DNA from: Cytophagaceae bacterium
Lineage (GTDB): Bacteria; Bacteroidota; Bacteroidia; Cytophagales; UBA9547
DNA: 40,827 nucleotides
Reading direction: 5' to 3'
Assembly: GCA_027488865.1 (NCBI GenBank)
Contig: JAIYAU010000040.1
Location: 1 to 40,827 of the forward strand
Positions within the stretch are counted from its first letter, which is position 1. Every line of letters begins with the position of its first letter. A program made the translations under genes and the position numbers. The notes beneath the pieces were generated by a model. It saw nothing but the letters and a program-made list of their open reading frames with translations. It ran no database searches and had not been told where the DNA came from. This document shows, one piece after another, positions 1-9,812 of the stretch.

Positions 1-191
1 AACATGGCTTGGTTGGCATAGTGCACGGCATCACGGAACTTGCTACGACTCTTCTGCTGGGCAGGGGTATTGGATACTGGGCCTTGGTACAATGTATAAA
101 AAACAGTACGGCCGTGTTGCTGGCGTAACACCCAGTTGCCAAACTTGCCAACCACTCCTTTTAAGAATCCAGCGTTAATTAGGTACTCCAT
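1..191 (-). CDS. Conserved Bacteroidota hypothetical protein, N-terminal part
   Basis: The gene runs off the left edge, so only about 63 residues are visible. The protein begins MEYLINAGFLKGVVGKFGN and continues with WVLRQQHGRTVFY and a P-x-S-N-T-P-A-Q-Q segment, ending with a KFRDAVHYANQA stretch. This pattern (GK-x-GN near the start, a short R-x-x-G strand, then a basic Q-rich helix) is what I associate with a small uncharacterised protein family common in Bacteroidota. No function is known to me. An in-frame ATG lies 15 bases upstream (206), but a good TATCTTTG promoter element at 211-218 would place the transcript start near 204, so I prefer the ATG at 191. The family call is from memory and is moderate. 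Confidence 0.55.
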   Translation of the reverse strand, partial: MEYLINAGFLKGVVGKFGNWVLRQQHGRTVFYTLYQGPVSNTPAQQKSRSKFRDAVHYANQAM

Positions 192-206
192 TCGATTTCG
201 TTCCAT

Positions 207-603
207 ACCACAAAGATAGTATGGCACAGTGCAACCAGCGTGCATGGTGGTAAAAAGTTTAAAAGTAATTGGATGATTAAGGGACTACCATCGAATGACT
301 CTTGGAAGATGACCGTAGGATAAGCTTAGTCCCCTGACCCCGATGGGAGAATTTTCAACCTAGAATATACACCAAACACTATTCACAATTCTTTGTCAAT
401 TATCAATTCTCTATTATCTCATGGTTTAGGAGTATTTTTAATAATGTTTTTAAAATAGTCTAAAAATAATAAATATATATCGAATAATTTAGACTAATAA
501 AAACGATAGATGTAATTACCACGTAAGAATTAAAGTCAGTTATGTGGTATAGCTTACTTTGGAAAACTTTTAATCATTATTCTGCCTCTTAAACTTACCT
601 TTG
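207..603. other. Gene-free upstream region between divergent genes
   Basis: No credible coding frame is seen on either strand. It holds the presumed promoters of the left-edge minus-strand gene and of the surface operon starting at 604. A seven-base inverted repeat (GGGACTA at 281-287, TAGTCCC at 327-333) encloses about 39 bases and could form a weak stem. The second half is very AT-rich. A near-consensus -7 element (TTACTTTG, 554-561) lies about 42 bases before the ATG at 604. Confidence 0.5.
211..218 (-). promoter_or_regulatory. Putative -7 promoter element TATCTTTG
   Basis: On the minus strand this reads TATCTTTG, an exact match to the Bacteroidota -7 consensus TAnnTTTG. It lies just upstream of the left-edge gene. 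I see no convincing -33 element, so the call is tentative. Confidence 0.4.
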
Positions 604-1563
604 ATGAAATCATTTTACTATGTGTTATGCCTATTGTGGCTAAGTCATTTTACTTTTGCTCAAACCTCCGATAAAGGATTCTCATTTCAGGGATATGCTA
701 TTGACCAAGACGGCAAAGCGATTGGCAGCACAGGAATTACAGTTAGGTTTACCCTAAGTCCTGCATCAGGTACAGGTACTTATGTAGAGGAACACGTACT
801 TACTTCAGATCCTTTTGGGGTGTTTACTGCTATAGTAGGTAAGGGAACAAAACAATCAGGAGACGATTTTAAAACCCTAGATTATACACGCAAAGATATT
901 AAATACAGACTAAAGGTGGAGGTAAGAAAAACCTCGGGAGGTGTATATGCAACTATAAGTGACGCCGAATTAAATGCTGTGCCTTATGCTCGGAAGGCAG
1001 AAAATGGTGTACCAGTAGGAACTATAATAGCATTTGCTGGTCCTAAAACAAAAATTCCAGATGGTTGGGCATTGTGTGACGGTTCACAAAGGGACGGAAC
1101 AGCCGCAGATTGGAAACAGCTTTATGATATGTTAGGCACGTCTTGGGGCGGCTCTGGCACAAATTTTAACTTGCCTGACTTACGCGGAATGTTCTTAAGG
1201 GGTGTGAATGATGGCCGTACTGGTACTTACAGCGATCCTAATGCAGCCACCAGAACTGCTCAACAAGCTGGTGGTAATACTGCAGATAATGTTGGCTCTG
1301 TTCAAACTGATGAGTTTAGGCAGCACACTCATACCGCAACAAGCTCCACCGATGGAAGTCATACCCACGTATGGAACAATGGCACGGAAGGTGATGATAG
1401 CGGTTCAGGTGGCTCAAACGCTGAATATACTAGAACAGGTGGAACTGTGACAGATGCCATACAAGCGGCAGGTAACCATTCCCATACAATTACCGTTCAG
1501 AATAGTGGTGGTCTTGAAACGAGACCGATTAACGCGGGCGTTTTCTATATAATCAAATACTAA
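604..1563 (+). CDS. Secreted protein with phage tail collar domain
   Basis: A 319-residue protein. Residues 1-20 are a signal peptide (hydrophobic stretch ending TFAQ). Residues about 26-135 match the N-terminal beta domain common in Bacteroidota secreted proteins (FQGYAIDQDGKAI ... LNAVPYARKA). From about residue 138 a tail collar domain (Phage_collar type) follows: GTIIAFAG, the PDGWALCDGS box, NLPDLRGMFLRGVND, then a His-rich end with QHTHT, SHTH and HSHT, ending TRPINAGVFYIIKY. In this setting such domains probably serve as surface or fibre-tip modules rather than virion parts. The first gene of a close-packed operon, 23 bases before the next start. No T9SS sorting domain is visible. I chose ATG 604 over TTG 601. 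Confidence 0.8.
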   Translation: MKSFYYVLCLLWLSHFTFAQTSDKGFSFQGYAIDQDGKAIGSTGITVRFTLSPASGTGTYVEEHVLTSDPFGVFTAIVGKGTKQSGDDFKTLDYTRKDIKYRLKVEVRKTSGGVYATISDAELNAVPYARKAENGVPVGTIIAFAGPKTKIPDGWALCDGSQRDGTAADWKQLYDMLGTSWGGSGTNFNLPDLRGMFLRGVNDGRTGTYSDPNAATRTAQQAGGNTADNVGSVQTDEFRQHTHTATSSTDGSHTHVWNNGTEGDDSGSGGSNAEYTRTGGTVTDAIQAAGNHSHTITVQNSGGLETRPINAGVFYIIKY

Positions 1564-1586
1564 ACTAAACTAATAATACATTGCGT

Positions 1587-4500
1587 ATGAATCCCTATTT
1601 GTTTAAAGTAAGGGGGCTAATGTTGTTTATTTTAGTCCTTTTAAGTATTCAATCTTTTGCTCAATCGAACAATCCAATTGTAATTGGTTATACTTCGGGT
1701 CAATCAGTTACCACACCAGACGGATCTAAATACTCGTTTTCAGGGGGTTCTGTGGTAGGTACAACCCATCAATCTCTTACACCTGGCACAGATAAATGCA
1801 TGTTAGGGATGAAATATGGAATCGTATTTGCCGAAAACGCCTTTGACAAAGATCTGTTTGTATCTAAAGGTTATTTCCCTGACTATATTCAACTCAGATG
1901 GGAATTAAAAAGATATCAATCTTCTGTTACCAATTTTAGAGTTTTTAGAAAAAAACTTGGCACAACAGATGCTTTTGCACAGGTAGCTTTTCTATCTAAG
2001 GATGTATCAGACTGGCGCGATGAATTTGCAGAATCAGGTGTTTTATATGAATATAAACTTTTTGTAGAAGGAATATTTCCCAAAGAACAAAAGTTTTTGA
2101 ACATGTTGACGGGTATTGGGTTTCGATTACCTGCTGGAAATATTTCTGGCAGAGTTACCTATAAAGGTGGTGCTGCTGTACCAGGGGTAAGTTTGATAGC
2201 TCAATCGGATGACGACTTTTCTGGTAGCAGTCTCTATTTGAATGGTACAAATGCCTTTATGGGAATTTCTGCCCCAGCCAATGATCCTTCCTTTAAATTT
2301 GATACCGCATTTACCTTTCAAGCTTGGGTTTTGCCGCAATCTACTGGTAATTCCATTTTATTTAAGAAGGCAAATCAATATTCAATAACTCATTCCAATA
2401 ACAGAATCACCTTTAGGGCTGGTACTCAAAATTTAATTTTAAACTTTACTCAAAAAGTAGATACATTTTTTCATGTTTCTGCAGTAAGGCAAAGTGATTC
2501 AATCAAGCTATATGTTACTTACAAGGAGGGACAAACGTTTACAGCTAGTGCTAAACTAACTAGCACCACACCTGCAAACAACGGAACTGTCTGGATTGGT
2601 AAAGATTCTACAAATACGCAGTATTTTAGAGGAAATATTGATGAAATAAGAATTTGGCAAAGGGCACTTAAAAGTGAAGAGGTCTTAACCCGATCTTTAA
2701 TGTATATCGCTGGTACAGAGAATTTATTATCAGCATATTATCGATTAAACGAAGGTGTCGGGGACTATTTTTATGATCTTTCAAGGAGAGGTTTTACTTA
2801 TAATGAAAAACATGGAGGTATATTTAACGCCACGTGGTCTAAGATCATCCCAAATACAAATCAGCTGGCTGTAAAAGGAATCACAGATAATAACGGTAAC
2901 TATATTATTTCTGGCATACCTTATACTTCTGACGGATCAACCTATACCATCGTGCCAGCTTATCTAACGCACACGTTTGATCCTACTCAAAAGTTGTTAT
3001 TTATTGGGCCAGGTTCCAACAACTTTAGCGATATAAACTTTATAGATGTTTCTTCTTTTCCTGTTCAAGGATATGTGTACTATAAAGATACTAAGTTTCC
3101 TGTGGAAGGAGTTCAAGTGAAAATAGATGGACGTACAGCAGTTACCGCTGAAGGCAATGTAATTACTACTGACAACAAAGGATTTTTCTTGATAGATGTT
3201 CCCATTGGTAAGCACAATTTACAAATGGCAAAGTCTGGACACGTATTTCGATCTGATGGTCGATTCCCAGCAGCTCCGAATAGCACCTTCGATTTCCAGT
3301 CAGCCTATACTATTCAACAGGATTTTATCGATTCTACGTTGATTAAGGTAATTGGTAAAGTAGTAGGTGGCCCTATTCAAGGTAAGAAACCAAACGGCTA
3401 TGGAAAGGTGCTAAATAATTTAGGCAACTCTACAATTGTTTTTACCACACAAAAGGAATACATCCTTACTGATAAGTCTGTTGATGTTTTGAGTATTTGG
3501 CCTAATATTTATTCAAGGGGTGGGGTTAAAACTAACGTAGGTAATACAAAATATTCTATTTTAAACGCAAGTCCTAAGCGTATCAACGTAGAAGGAGATG
3601 TCAATACAGGTGAATTTACAGCCTACTTACTTCCAGAAAAATACGTTATTAAATCCATTAATGCAGGTTCTTATACCTTCGATGATAGCTACCATACTAC
3701 CATAGATTTAGAAAATGCAGTATTAGGTTTGACAAGAACCGACACCACACTTGTGGACTCATTATTACTAGGAAATGGAAAGAGAAAGTATATTTATAGG
3801 TATGACACAGTTTCCTACAACTCAGAAAGGGATTTTGTTTTTAGAGTAATACCTGATGTGAGTGTTACCCATAAATCTGGTGGTGTCTGTTTTTGGGATA
3901 CTACCACAACTACACTCACTGGTTCTACAATAAAAATTGTTGGTGCTGGCAAAGTTCCATTGACTGATTATCCTTGTTTCACACAAAGAAATAAATATCA
4001 ACTCAAGGTGAGTGTTTTTGAAAAGTACATCAACTCTGATAAATCTAATGTTGAGGATAGAGTGCCGGTTTCAGATGGTGAAATTGAAATTCAAAATGAA
4101 CTGGCTACAGACAATAGCAAGCAAATACTTAAAATTGGTGAGTTGGGGTCTGTAGATTATGAATTTTTTGGTGGGCTACCAAATATAACCACTGGTGGAA
4201 TAGGAGATTACTTAAAGCCATTCACAGTTGTAGCACTTACTGGTAAGAATAAAAATATTTCTACAAACTGGAGATACAATGGAGGTAACTTTTATGGGTA
4301 TGTATTAGGAGGTATGCCTACTGGTAATAACTTTGTAACTACTGGTCCTAACAACGTGGAGATGATACTTAGAGATCCTCATGGTACAGGTAGCTACGCT
4401 TATTTAGAAAAAAGTTCTTCTTTTTCAAAAACCAAGAATTTCGAGGTAACCAACCAAAATTCAATCTCAATGGCCAACAAGATTGATTTTGGTGGCAAAG

Positions 4501-7500
4501 TAATAGTTTGGGCTGGAGTTGGTGCAGGAACAATTACAGAAACCGAAGTAATTGCCAATGCAACGGTAGGATTTGAAAGTGAACAAACATGGGTAGATAA
4601 TAACACTCAAACTATCACCACCACAACTACTAAACGATGGGAAACAAGCGATGCCCCTGAGTTTGTTGGTGCAAATGGTGATTTGTTCATTGGTAATTCA
4701 ACCAATCTTGTTTATGGCAAATCTATTAACATAAAATTTGTACCAAATGCTAATTGCCCTACAGCTACATGCACTGGAGCGGCAGTAGGAGGATTTAAAA
4801 TTGGACAAGATATCGGTCTTAGAATTAGTCCTGAATTTGCTACCTCTTTCATTTATAGTCAATACCACATAGAGCGAAACTTAATACCAAACTTAAAAAT
4901 GTTAAGAAACGCCTTCTTACAAAAAGCAACCAATTATACGAGTGTACATCCATTGGGCAATGCTAATTACGGAAACAAGAATACTACAGGAACTTTATCT
5001 ACAGCTGGTTACAGCGGTGGTAACTCTTATAATTATACCATGCCAGCAGGTTGGCCAGTTTCTAAACATTATGAAGATACTGTAGCCTACTACAATAGAC
5101 AAATTGATGGTTGGGTGAATGCTTTGACTAGAAATGAAAAGGAGAAACTAGAATCTACATTGCTTGAGAATATTTCTTTTGATGCTGGAGCTAAGTATGA
5201 AAGCAGTTCTACTATTGATACCTCTGATGCGGTAGAATCAACCTTCGAATTCAACATTGCGCCATCACTTGCCGGTGAAATAGGTTTTGAAGCCCTAGGT
5301 CTTGGAAATGAGTTTTCGATAGAGGAGAAATATACACATACAGAGAAAAAGACAGACGGAACAGAATCTACTAAGTCAGTTACTTTTGGGTATGTATTAG
5401 CCGATAGCGATATAGGTGACTATTTAAGCATGGATATTAGAAAACCAAGCTCACAAACAGGTCCTGTTTTTAAAGTAAGAGGGGGACAATCATCTTGCCC
5501 TTATGTGGGAGCTGAAACTAGTAAATACCACCAATTTGGAAGCATTTTAAGTGAAGCTACCATGAAACGTGAAGTTCCACTAATAACATGTAGTAATCCG
5601 ATTGCCACCAATGTTCCCGAAGACGAAAATGCGGTTTTTAATATTAGCCTTTTGAATGCTTCAGAAACAGGCGACGATAGATGGTATACCTTGGAAGTGA
5701 ATAGATCTAAAAATCCAGATGGTGCTAATATCTCTTTAGAAGGCTCTGATTTGGCAGGTGGTATACTAATTAGAGTGCCAGCAGGTAAGGCTGTGAATAA
5801 AACAGTATTCCTAGAAAAAATGAATCCGTCTGTATTCACCTATAATAATTTAGAACTGGTTCTTAGCTCAGTTTGTGAACCAAATAAAATAAGTGATACG
5901 GTTCAAATATCTGCCAGATTCATACCTGTTTGTACCAATGTTGAGCTTACAGATCCTACAGATAAATGGTTGGTAAATTCAAGTAGTGTACAACTTAATG
6001 GAACTCAAGTACAAAGCGTTCCGCTTGATTTTGGCGTAGATGGTTATAATTTGAACCATTCAAGTTTTGACAAAATCCTAATGCAGTATAAATCAAGTTC
6101 TTCCTCTAGTTGGATCACTGATAAAATATACTTTGTTTATCAATCAGATTTTAACGCATCTACAGAAACTAGCAAAGAATATATCAACAATAGAGCTACC
6201 GTGCAATACTCTTTAGAAATGAAAAGTTTGCCAGATCGTAATTATGATATCCGGGCAATAACTACATGCGGTTTAGTGGGCCCTACTAATAGTTCTGAAA
6301 TTGCTAAGGGTATAAAGGATACCAAGCGTCCGAAGCTTTTTGGTACGCCACAACCAGCAGATGGAATTTTGTCACCTGGCGAAGATGTAAGCATACAATT
6401 TGACGAACCTATTGAGGCTGGTTTACTATTGAGTAGGAATTTTCAAGTAAAAGGGGTGCTTAACGGTGCACAAATTAGGCATGGTTCAGTGCTGTCATTT
6501 GATGGAGTGGATGATAACGCCTCTATTATCGCAGGTCCAGACCTAAATGATAAAGACTTTTCTGTCGAGTTTTGGGTACAACGATCTGCCAATACTGCTG
6601 GCGTAATCTATTCTCAAGGTGATCTTGAAATTGGCTTTAACGCTGCCAATAAATTTTATACCAAAGTAGGTACACAAACCTTTGCTACGGTTGATAGCTA
6701 TCTTACTACAGACGACTGGATGCACTGGGCCGTTGTATATAGTAAAACAGATAAGAAGGTATATGCATATGTAGCCTCAGATAATATTACCATTACTCAA
6801 GTTTTGTCTAATACCGTATCTAGTCCTCAACCTTCAGGCCGAATATATGTAGGTAGAACACAGGCTGGCTCGTCGTATTTTAATGGTTATTTACATGAAT
6901 TAAGAGTTTGGCAAAAGACGCTTGGTAGCGGAACCATTAATGCATTTATGAACCAAACCTTGTCTGGAGCAGAAGTTGGCATTGTAGGCTACTGGCCAAT
7001 GGACGATGCGGCTGGAGCTGTGGCAATTGACAAATCAAGAAGCCACCATGCTGTATTAAATGGAGCTTCATGGACGGTTTTTCCAAAAGGCTTTGCAGCA
7101 ACTTACAATGGCACGAATAATTATTTTAGAATGCCTTCAGGTACGTCCATTATCACCACAGATATGGACATGACGATGGAGTTTTGGTTTAAAGCAAATA
7201 ATATTACAGACCAGGTACTTTTCTCCAACGGTAAAGGTGACAAAACTGATGCCTCTCCTCCTTTTGAAAACATCTGGGTAGTTGGCAGTGACGTGGCTGG
7301 AAAACTATATGCCTTAAATAATGGCACAAAAATTACCGTAGAAAAGCCAGTATTTGATAATGAATGGCATCATTTTGCCTTAGTACTTAATAGAAATGCC
7401 AACACCTCGGTTTATGTGGATGGTGCTGTACAGGCTTTTGACCTTAGTTCTAACTTTGGAGGCTTAAGCGGTGCAACCATGTCTTTAGGAGCTAGGAGCA

Positions 7501-9806
7501 CGACTTCAGCAGGAAATGTTACCTATGACAAATTCTATAGTGGTAAAATAGATGAGTTCCGTTTATGGCGATTGGCTCGTACTCAAAAATTGCTTCAAAT
7601 GGATATGAGTTCTAAATTGACAGGAAACGAAAAAGGACTCTTGTCATATTATCCACTTGACAAATATGATGTAAATCTTGTTTTGCAGCAATCTATAGCT
7701 GACAATGTATTGGACGCTACAGGTTCTGCCACTACCAATGTGGTGCTTGATAATCTGGATTCACCTAATTTAAAGGATGCACGTCCAGTTCAAAACGTTG
7801 CCTACGAGTGGGTTACTAACAATGATAAAATTATTCTTACTATTAAAGAACCTGCCAATTTGGTTGAAAAAACAGTTCTAGAATTTACAACAGAAGATGT
7901 AGAGGATCTCAATGAAAACCTTCTTTCATCTCCAGTTACATGGACAGCTTTTGTAAAAAAGAACACCATGATTTGGAACTCTGATAATTTGTCATTCGAA
8001 AAGAAATTGTATGACCCACTAACTTTTAATGTGGAGATTAAAAACATTGGCGGTACAGCACAAAACTATGAAGTTAGTAATCTTCCAGTTTGGTTAAAGG
8101 TAGATCAAGCAAATGGTACCCTTGGTCCTGATAGCAAGCTTACGCTTAAATTTACAGTGAATGAGGCAGTAAACATCGGCGATTTTGAAGAATCAATTTA
8201 TCTTTCTTCTGACTTTGGATTCAAAGAAAAATTAGATATTAGCTTAAAAGTTTTCAAAGAAGCTCCTAAATGGGTGGTTAATGCTAATGATTACCAATAC
8301 AACATGAGTGTAATTGGAGCCATTTCCATCAACGAAGTAATTTCTACCAATGAAGGGGATATGATTGCAGCATTTGTCAATGACACTTTAAGGGGAGTTG
8401 GCAAACTTCAATACCTTGAGTCTTACGATATGTTTCAATTCTTTATGGACATTTACAGCAATAAGCCAAGTGGAGAGACTGTAGTGTTCAAGGTTTGGAA
8501 TGCAGGAGAAGGTAAAGTACATGTGAATGTTGATTCTAATCAAGCCTTTCAAAAAGATGTAATTCTTGGTATGCCTTCTAATCCAATTATTTTCAAAGTA
8601 GAAGAAAATGTAACCATCGACTATCGATTGGTAAAAGGATGGAACTGGCTTTCATTTAATGTGAAGACAAGTTCATTACAAAATTCTAGAAATCTATTTT
8701 CAGAAGTAAATCCTGCAGATGGTGATGTGGTCAAGTCCATGGGGCGCTTTGATCAATTTGGGGCTGTTACTGGATGGATAGGAGAAATTTCAAAACAAGG
8801 AGGTTACAATGTGCGAGAAGGATATAAAATGAAAGTGGCCAAGGCTGACACCTTCAGTGTAGTAGGTAGTTCTGTTAAAACTGATACCGTTGCAATCGCA
8901 CTAAGGACAGGCTGGAACTGGATAGGTTATCCGGCCCAAATGAATATGTTAATAAACGATGCCATGAGCAACGTTAACTTTGATAATGGTGACTTTATAA
9001 AAGGACAAAAAAGTTTTGCCTTTTATGACAAAAAGCTTGGTTGGATTGGTAGCTTAAAGGCTCTTGTTCCGCAACAAGCCTACATGTTACAAACGAAGCT
9101 ACCACATGCCTTTACTTATCCTGATCCAACGGTTTTATATAAAACAAGGCGAGAGAACAGAGAAGAGAGCCAAAGAAGTTCTCTTCCATGGGTAGTAAAT
9201 GAGCAAGATTTTGACAATTCCATGTCTATTATGATGTCAACAGATATTTGTAAAGAGGCGGTTGATAGTCTTTCAGATTATGTTGTTGCGTTTTCTGGTA
9301 ATGAATGTCGAGGCATTGTCGAGGCTACCTACGTACCTAGTTACAATAACTATGTGTTTTTCTTAACAGCCTTTGCAAATACAACTGGTGAGATACTTAA
9401 TTTTAAGTATTATGATGGAAGTAGTAATTTACTCTATAACCTTAAACGCACCCTTCCATTTAAGTCAGATAGTATTGTAGGAACTGTTACAAATCCTGCC
9501 ACATTTGAGTTTGAGGAAAGCAATGCTTGTAGATTATTAAGCGTAGATAATGAAACTCCGCTAGGATCTAACATTCAAGTATATCCAAATCCATTCAATT
9601 CTGGATTCAAAGTGATGGTGTCAGATGCTGTTGCAAATAACGCGGCTTTGACAATAACTGACGTATTTGGAAAAGAAGTTTACAAAACCATAATGTCTTC
9701 AAAAATAATGGACGTTAATAGTCAAGTACCGCTTACCTCAGGGGTTTACATTTTGAATATAAAATCTGCTGACAAATCTTTTAGTGTAAAACTTATTAAA
9801 GAATAA
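1587..9806 (+). CDS. Giant T9SS-secreted LamG-domain surface protein (type A sorting domain)
   Basis: A 2739-residue secreted protein; the signal peptide ends near QSFAQ. In order: an N-terminal domain; a LamG/concanavalin-like domain (about 211-418, FRGNIDEIRIWQRAL); carboxypeptidase-regulatory-like folds (about 425-560, DNKGFFLIDVPIGKH); a long middle region of unknown fold; two more LamG domains (about 1633-1829 and 1835-2046, each with the DE-R-W motif); two copies of a roughly 110-residue W-V-V-N module (about 2228-2340 and 2532-2645) flanking G-W-N-W repeats; and a C-terminal T9SS type A sorting domain (about 2664-2739, VYPNPFNSGF, ending VKLIKE). Type A domains direct export through the T9SS. 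LamG domains suggest glycan or matrix binding, hence a surface adhesin. Start ATG 1587 rather than TTG 1581. The exact ligand cannot be told. Confidence 0.88.
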   Translation: MNPYLFKVRGLMLFILVLLSIQSFAQSNNPIVIGYTSGQSVTTPDGSKYSFSGGSVVGTTHQSLTPGTDKCMLGMKYGIVFAENAFDKDLFVSKGYFPDYIQLRWELKRYQSSVTNFRVFRKKLGTTDAFAQVAFLSKDVSDWRDEFAESGVLYEYKLFVEGIFPKEQKFLNMLTGIGFRLPAGNISGRVTYKGGAAVPGVSLIAQSDDDFSGSSLYLNGTNAFMGISAPANDPSFKFDTAFTFQAWVLPQSTGNSILFKKANQYSITHSNNRITFRAGTQNLILNFTQKVDTFFHVSAVRQSDSIKLYVTYKEGQTFTASAKLTSTTPANNGTVWIGKDSTNTQYFRGNIDEIRIWQRALKSEEVLTRSLMYIAGTENLLSAYYRLNEGVGDYFYDLSRRGFTYNEKHGGIFNATWSKIIPNTNQLAVKGITDNNGNYIISGIPYTSDGSTYTIVPAYLTHTFDPTQKLLFIGPGSNNFSDINFIDVSSFPVQGYVYYKDTKFPVEGVQVKIDGRTAVTAEGNVITTDNKGFFLIDVPIGKHNLQMAKSGHVFRSDGRFPAAPNSTFDFQSAYTIQQDFIDSTLIKVIGKVVGGPIQGKKPNGYGKVLNNLGNSTIVFTTQKEYILTDKSVDVLSIWPNIYSRGGVKTNVGNTKYSILNASPKRINVEGDVNTGEFTAYLLPEKYVIKSINAGSYTFDDSYHTTIDLENAVLGLTRTDTTLVDSLLLGNGKRKYIYRYDTVSYNSERDFVFRVIPDVSVTHKSGGVCFWDTTTTTLTGSTIKIVGAGKVPLTDYPCFTQRNKYQLKVSVFEKYINSDKSNVEDRVPVSDGEIEIQNELATDNSKQILKIGELGSVDYEFFGGLPNITTGGIGDYLKPFTVVALTGKNKNISTNWRYNGGNFYGYVLGGMPTGNNFVTTGPNNVEMILRDPHGTGSYAYLEKSSSFSKTKNFEVTNQNSISMANKIDFGGKVIVWAGVGAGTITETEVIANATVGFESEQTWVDNNTQTITTTTTKRWETSDAPEFVGANGDLFIGNSTNLVYGKSINIKFVPNANCPTATCTGAAVGGFKIGQDIGLRISPEFATSFIYSQYHIERNLIPNLKMLRNAFLQKATNYTSVHPLGNANYGNKNTTGTLSTAGYSGGNSYNYTMPAGWPVSKHYEDTVAYYNRQIDGWVNALTRNEKEKLESTLLENISFDAGAKYESSSTIDTSDAVESTFEFNIAPSLAGEIGFEALGLGNEFSIEEKYTHTEKKTDGTESTKSVTFGYVLADSDIGDYLSMDIRKPSSQTGPVFKVRGGQSSCPYVGAETSKYHQFGSILSEATMKREVPLITCSNPIATNVPEDENAVFNISLLNASETGDDRWYTLEVNRSKNPDGANISLEGSDLAGGILIRVPAGKAVNKTVFLEKMNPSVFTYNNLELVLSSVCEPNKISDTVQISARFIPVCTNVELTDPTDKWLVNSSSVQLNGTQVQSVPLDFGVDGYNLNHSSFDKILMQYKSSSSSSWITDKIYFVYQSDFNASTETSKEYINNRATVQYSLEMKSLPDRNYDIRAITTCGLVGPTNSSEIAKGIKDTKRPKLFGTPQPADGILSPGEDVSIQFDEPIEAGLLLSRNFQVKGVLNGAQIRHGSVLSFDGVDDNASIIAGPDLNDKDFSVEFWVQRSANTAGVIYSQGDLEIGFNAANKFYTKVGTQTFATVDSYLTTDDWMHWAVVYSKTDKKVYAYVASDNITITQVLSNTVSSPQPSGRIYVGRTQAGSSYFNGYLHELRVWQKTLGSGTINAFMNQTLSGAEVGIVGYWPMDDAAGAVAIDKSRSHHAVLNGASWTVFPKGFAATYNGTNNYFRMPSGTSIITTDMDMTMEFWFKANNITDQVLFSNGKGDKTDASPPFENIWVVGSDVAGKLYALNNGTKITVEKPVFDNEWHHFALVLNRNANTSVYVDGAVQAFDLSSNFGGLSGATMSLGARSTTSAGNVTYDKFYSGKIDEFRLWRLARTQKLLQMDMSSKLTGNEKGLLSYYPLDKYDVNLVLQQSIADNVLDATGSATTNVVLDNLDSPNLKDARPVQNVAYEWVTNNDKIILTIKEPANLVEKTVLEFTTEDVEDLNENLLSSPVTWTAFVKKNTMIWNSDNLSFEKKLYDPLTFNVEIKNIGGTAQNYEVSNLPVWLKVDQANGTLGPDSKLTLKFTVNEAVNIGDFEESIYLSSDFGFKEKLDISLKVFKEAPKWVVNANDYQYNMSVIGAISINEVISTNEGDMIAAFVNDTLRGVGKLQYLESYDMFQFFMDIYSNKPSGETVVFKVWNAGEGKVHVNVDSNQAFQKDVILGMPSNPIIFKVEENVTIDYRLVKGWNWLSFNVKTSSLQNSRNLFSEVNPADGDVVKSMGRFDQFGAVTGWIGEISKQGGYNVREGYKMKVAKADTFSVVGSSVKTDTVAIALRTGWNWIGYPAQMNMLINDAMSNVNFDNGDFIKGQKSFAFYDKKLGWIGSLKALVPQQAYMLQTKLPHAFTYPDPTVLYKTRRENREESQRSSLPWVVNEQDFDNSMSIMMSTDICKEAVDSLSDYVVAFSGNECRGIVEATYVPSYNNYVFFLTAFANTTGEILNFKYYDGSSNLLYNLKRTLPFKSDSIVGTVTNPATFEFEESNACRLLSVDNETPLGSNIQVYPNPFNSGFKVMVSDAVANNAALTITDVFGKEVYKTIMSSKIMDVNSQVPLTSGVYILNIKSADKSFSVKLIKE

Positions 9807-9812
9807 TTTTTT

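Noticed and set aside
604-1563. Prophage tail module
   Set aside because: The collar-domain gene has a signal peptide and no other phage structural, lysis or integrase genes are nearby.
5501-5839. 112-codon minus-strand frame inside the giant protein
   Set aside because: A mirror frame of a well-supported gene, with no domain or promoter of its own.
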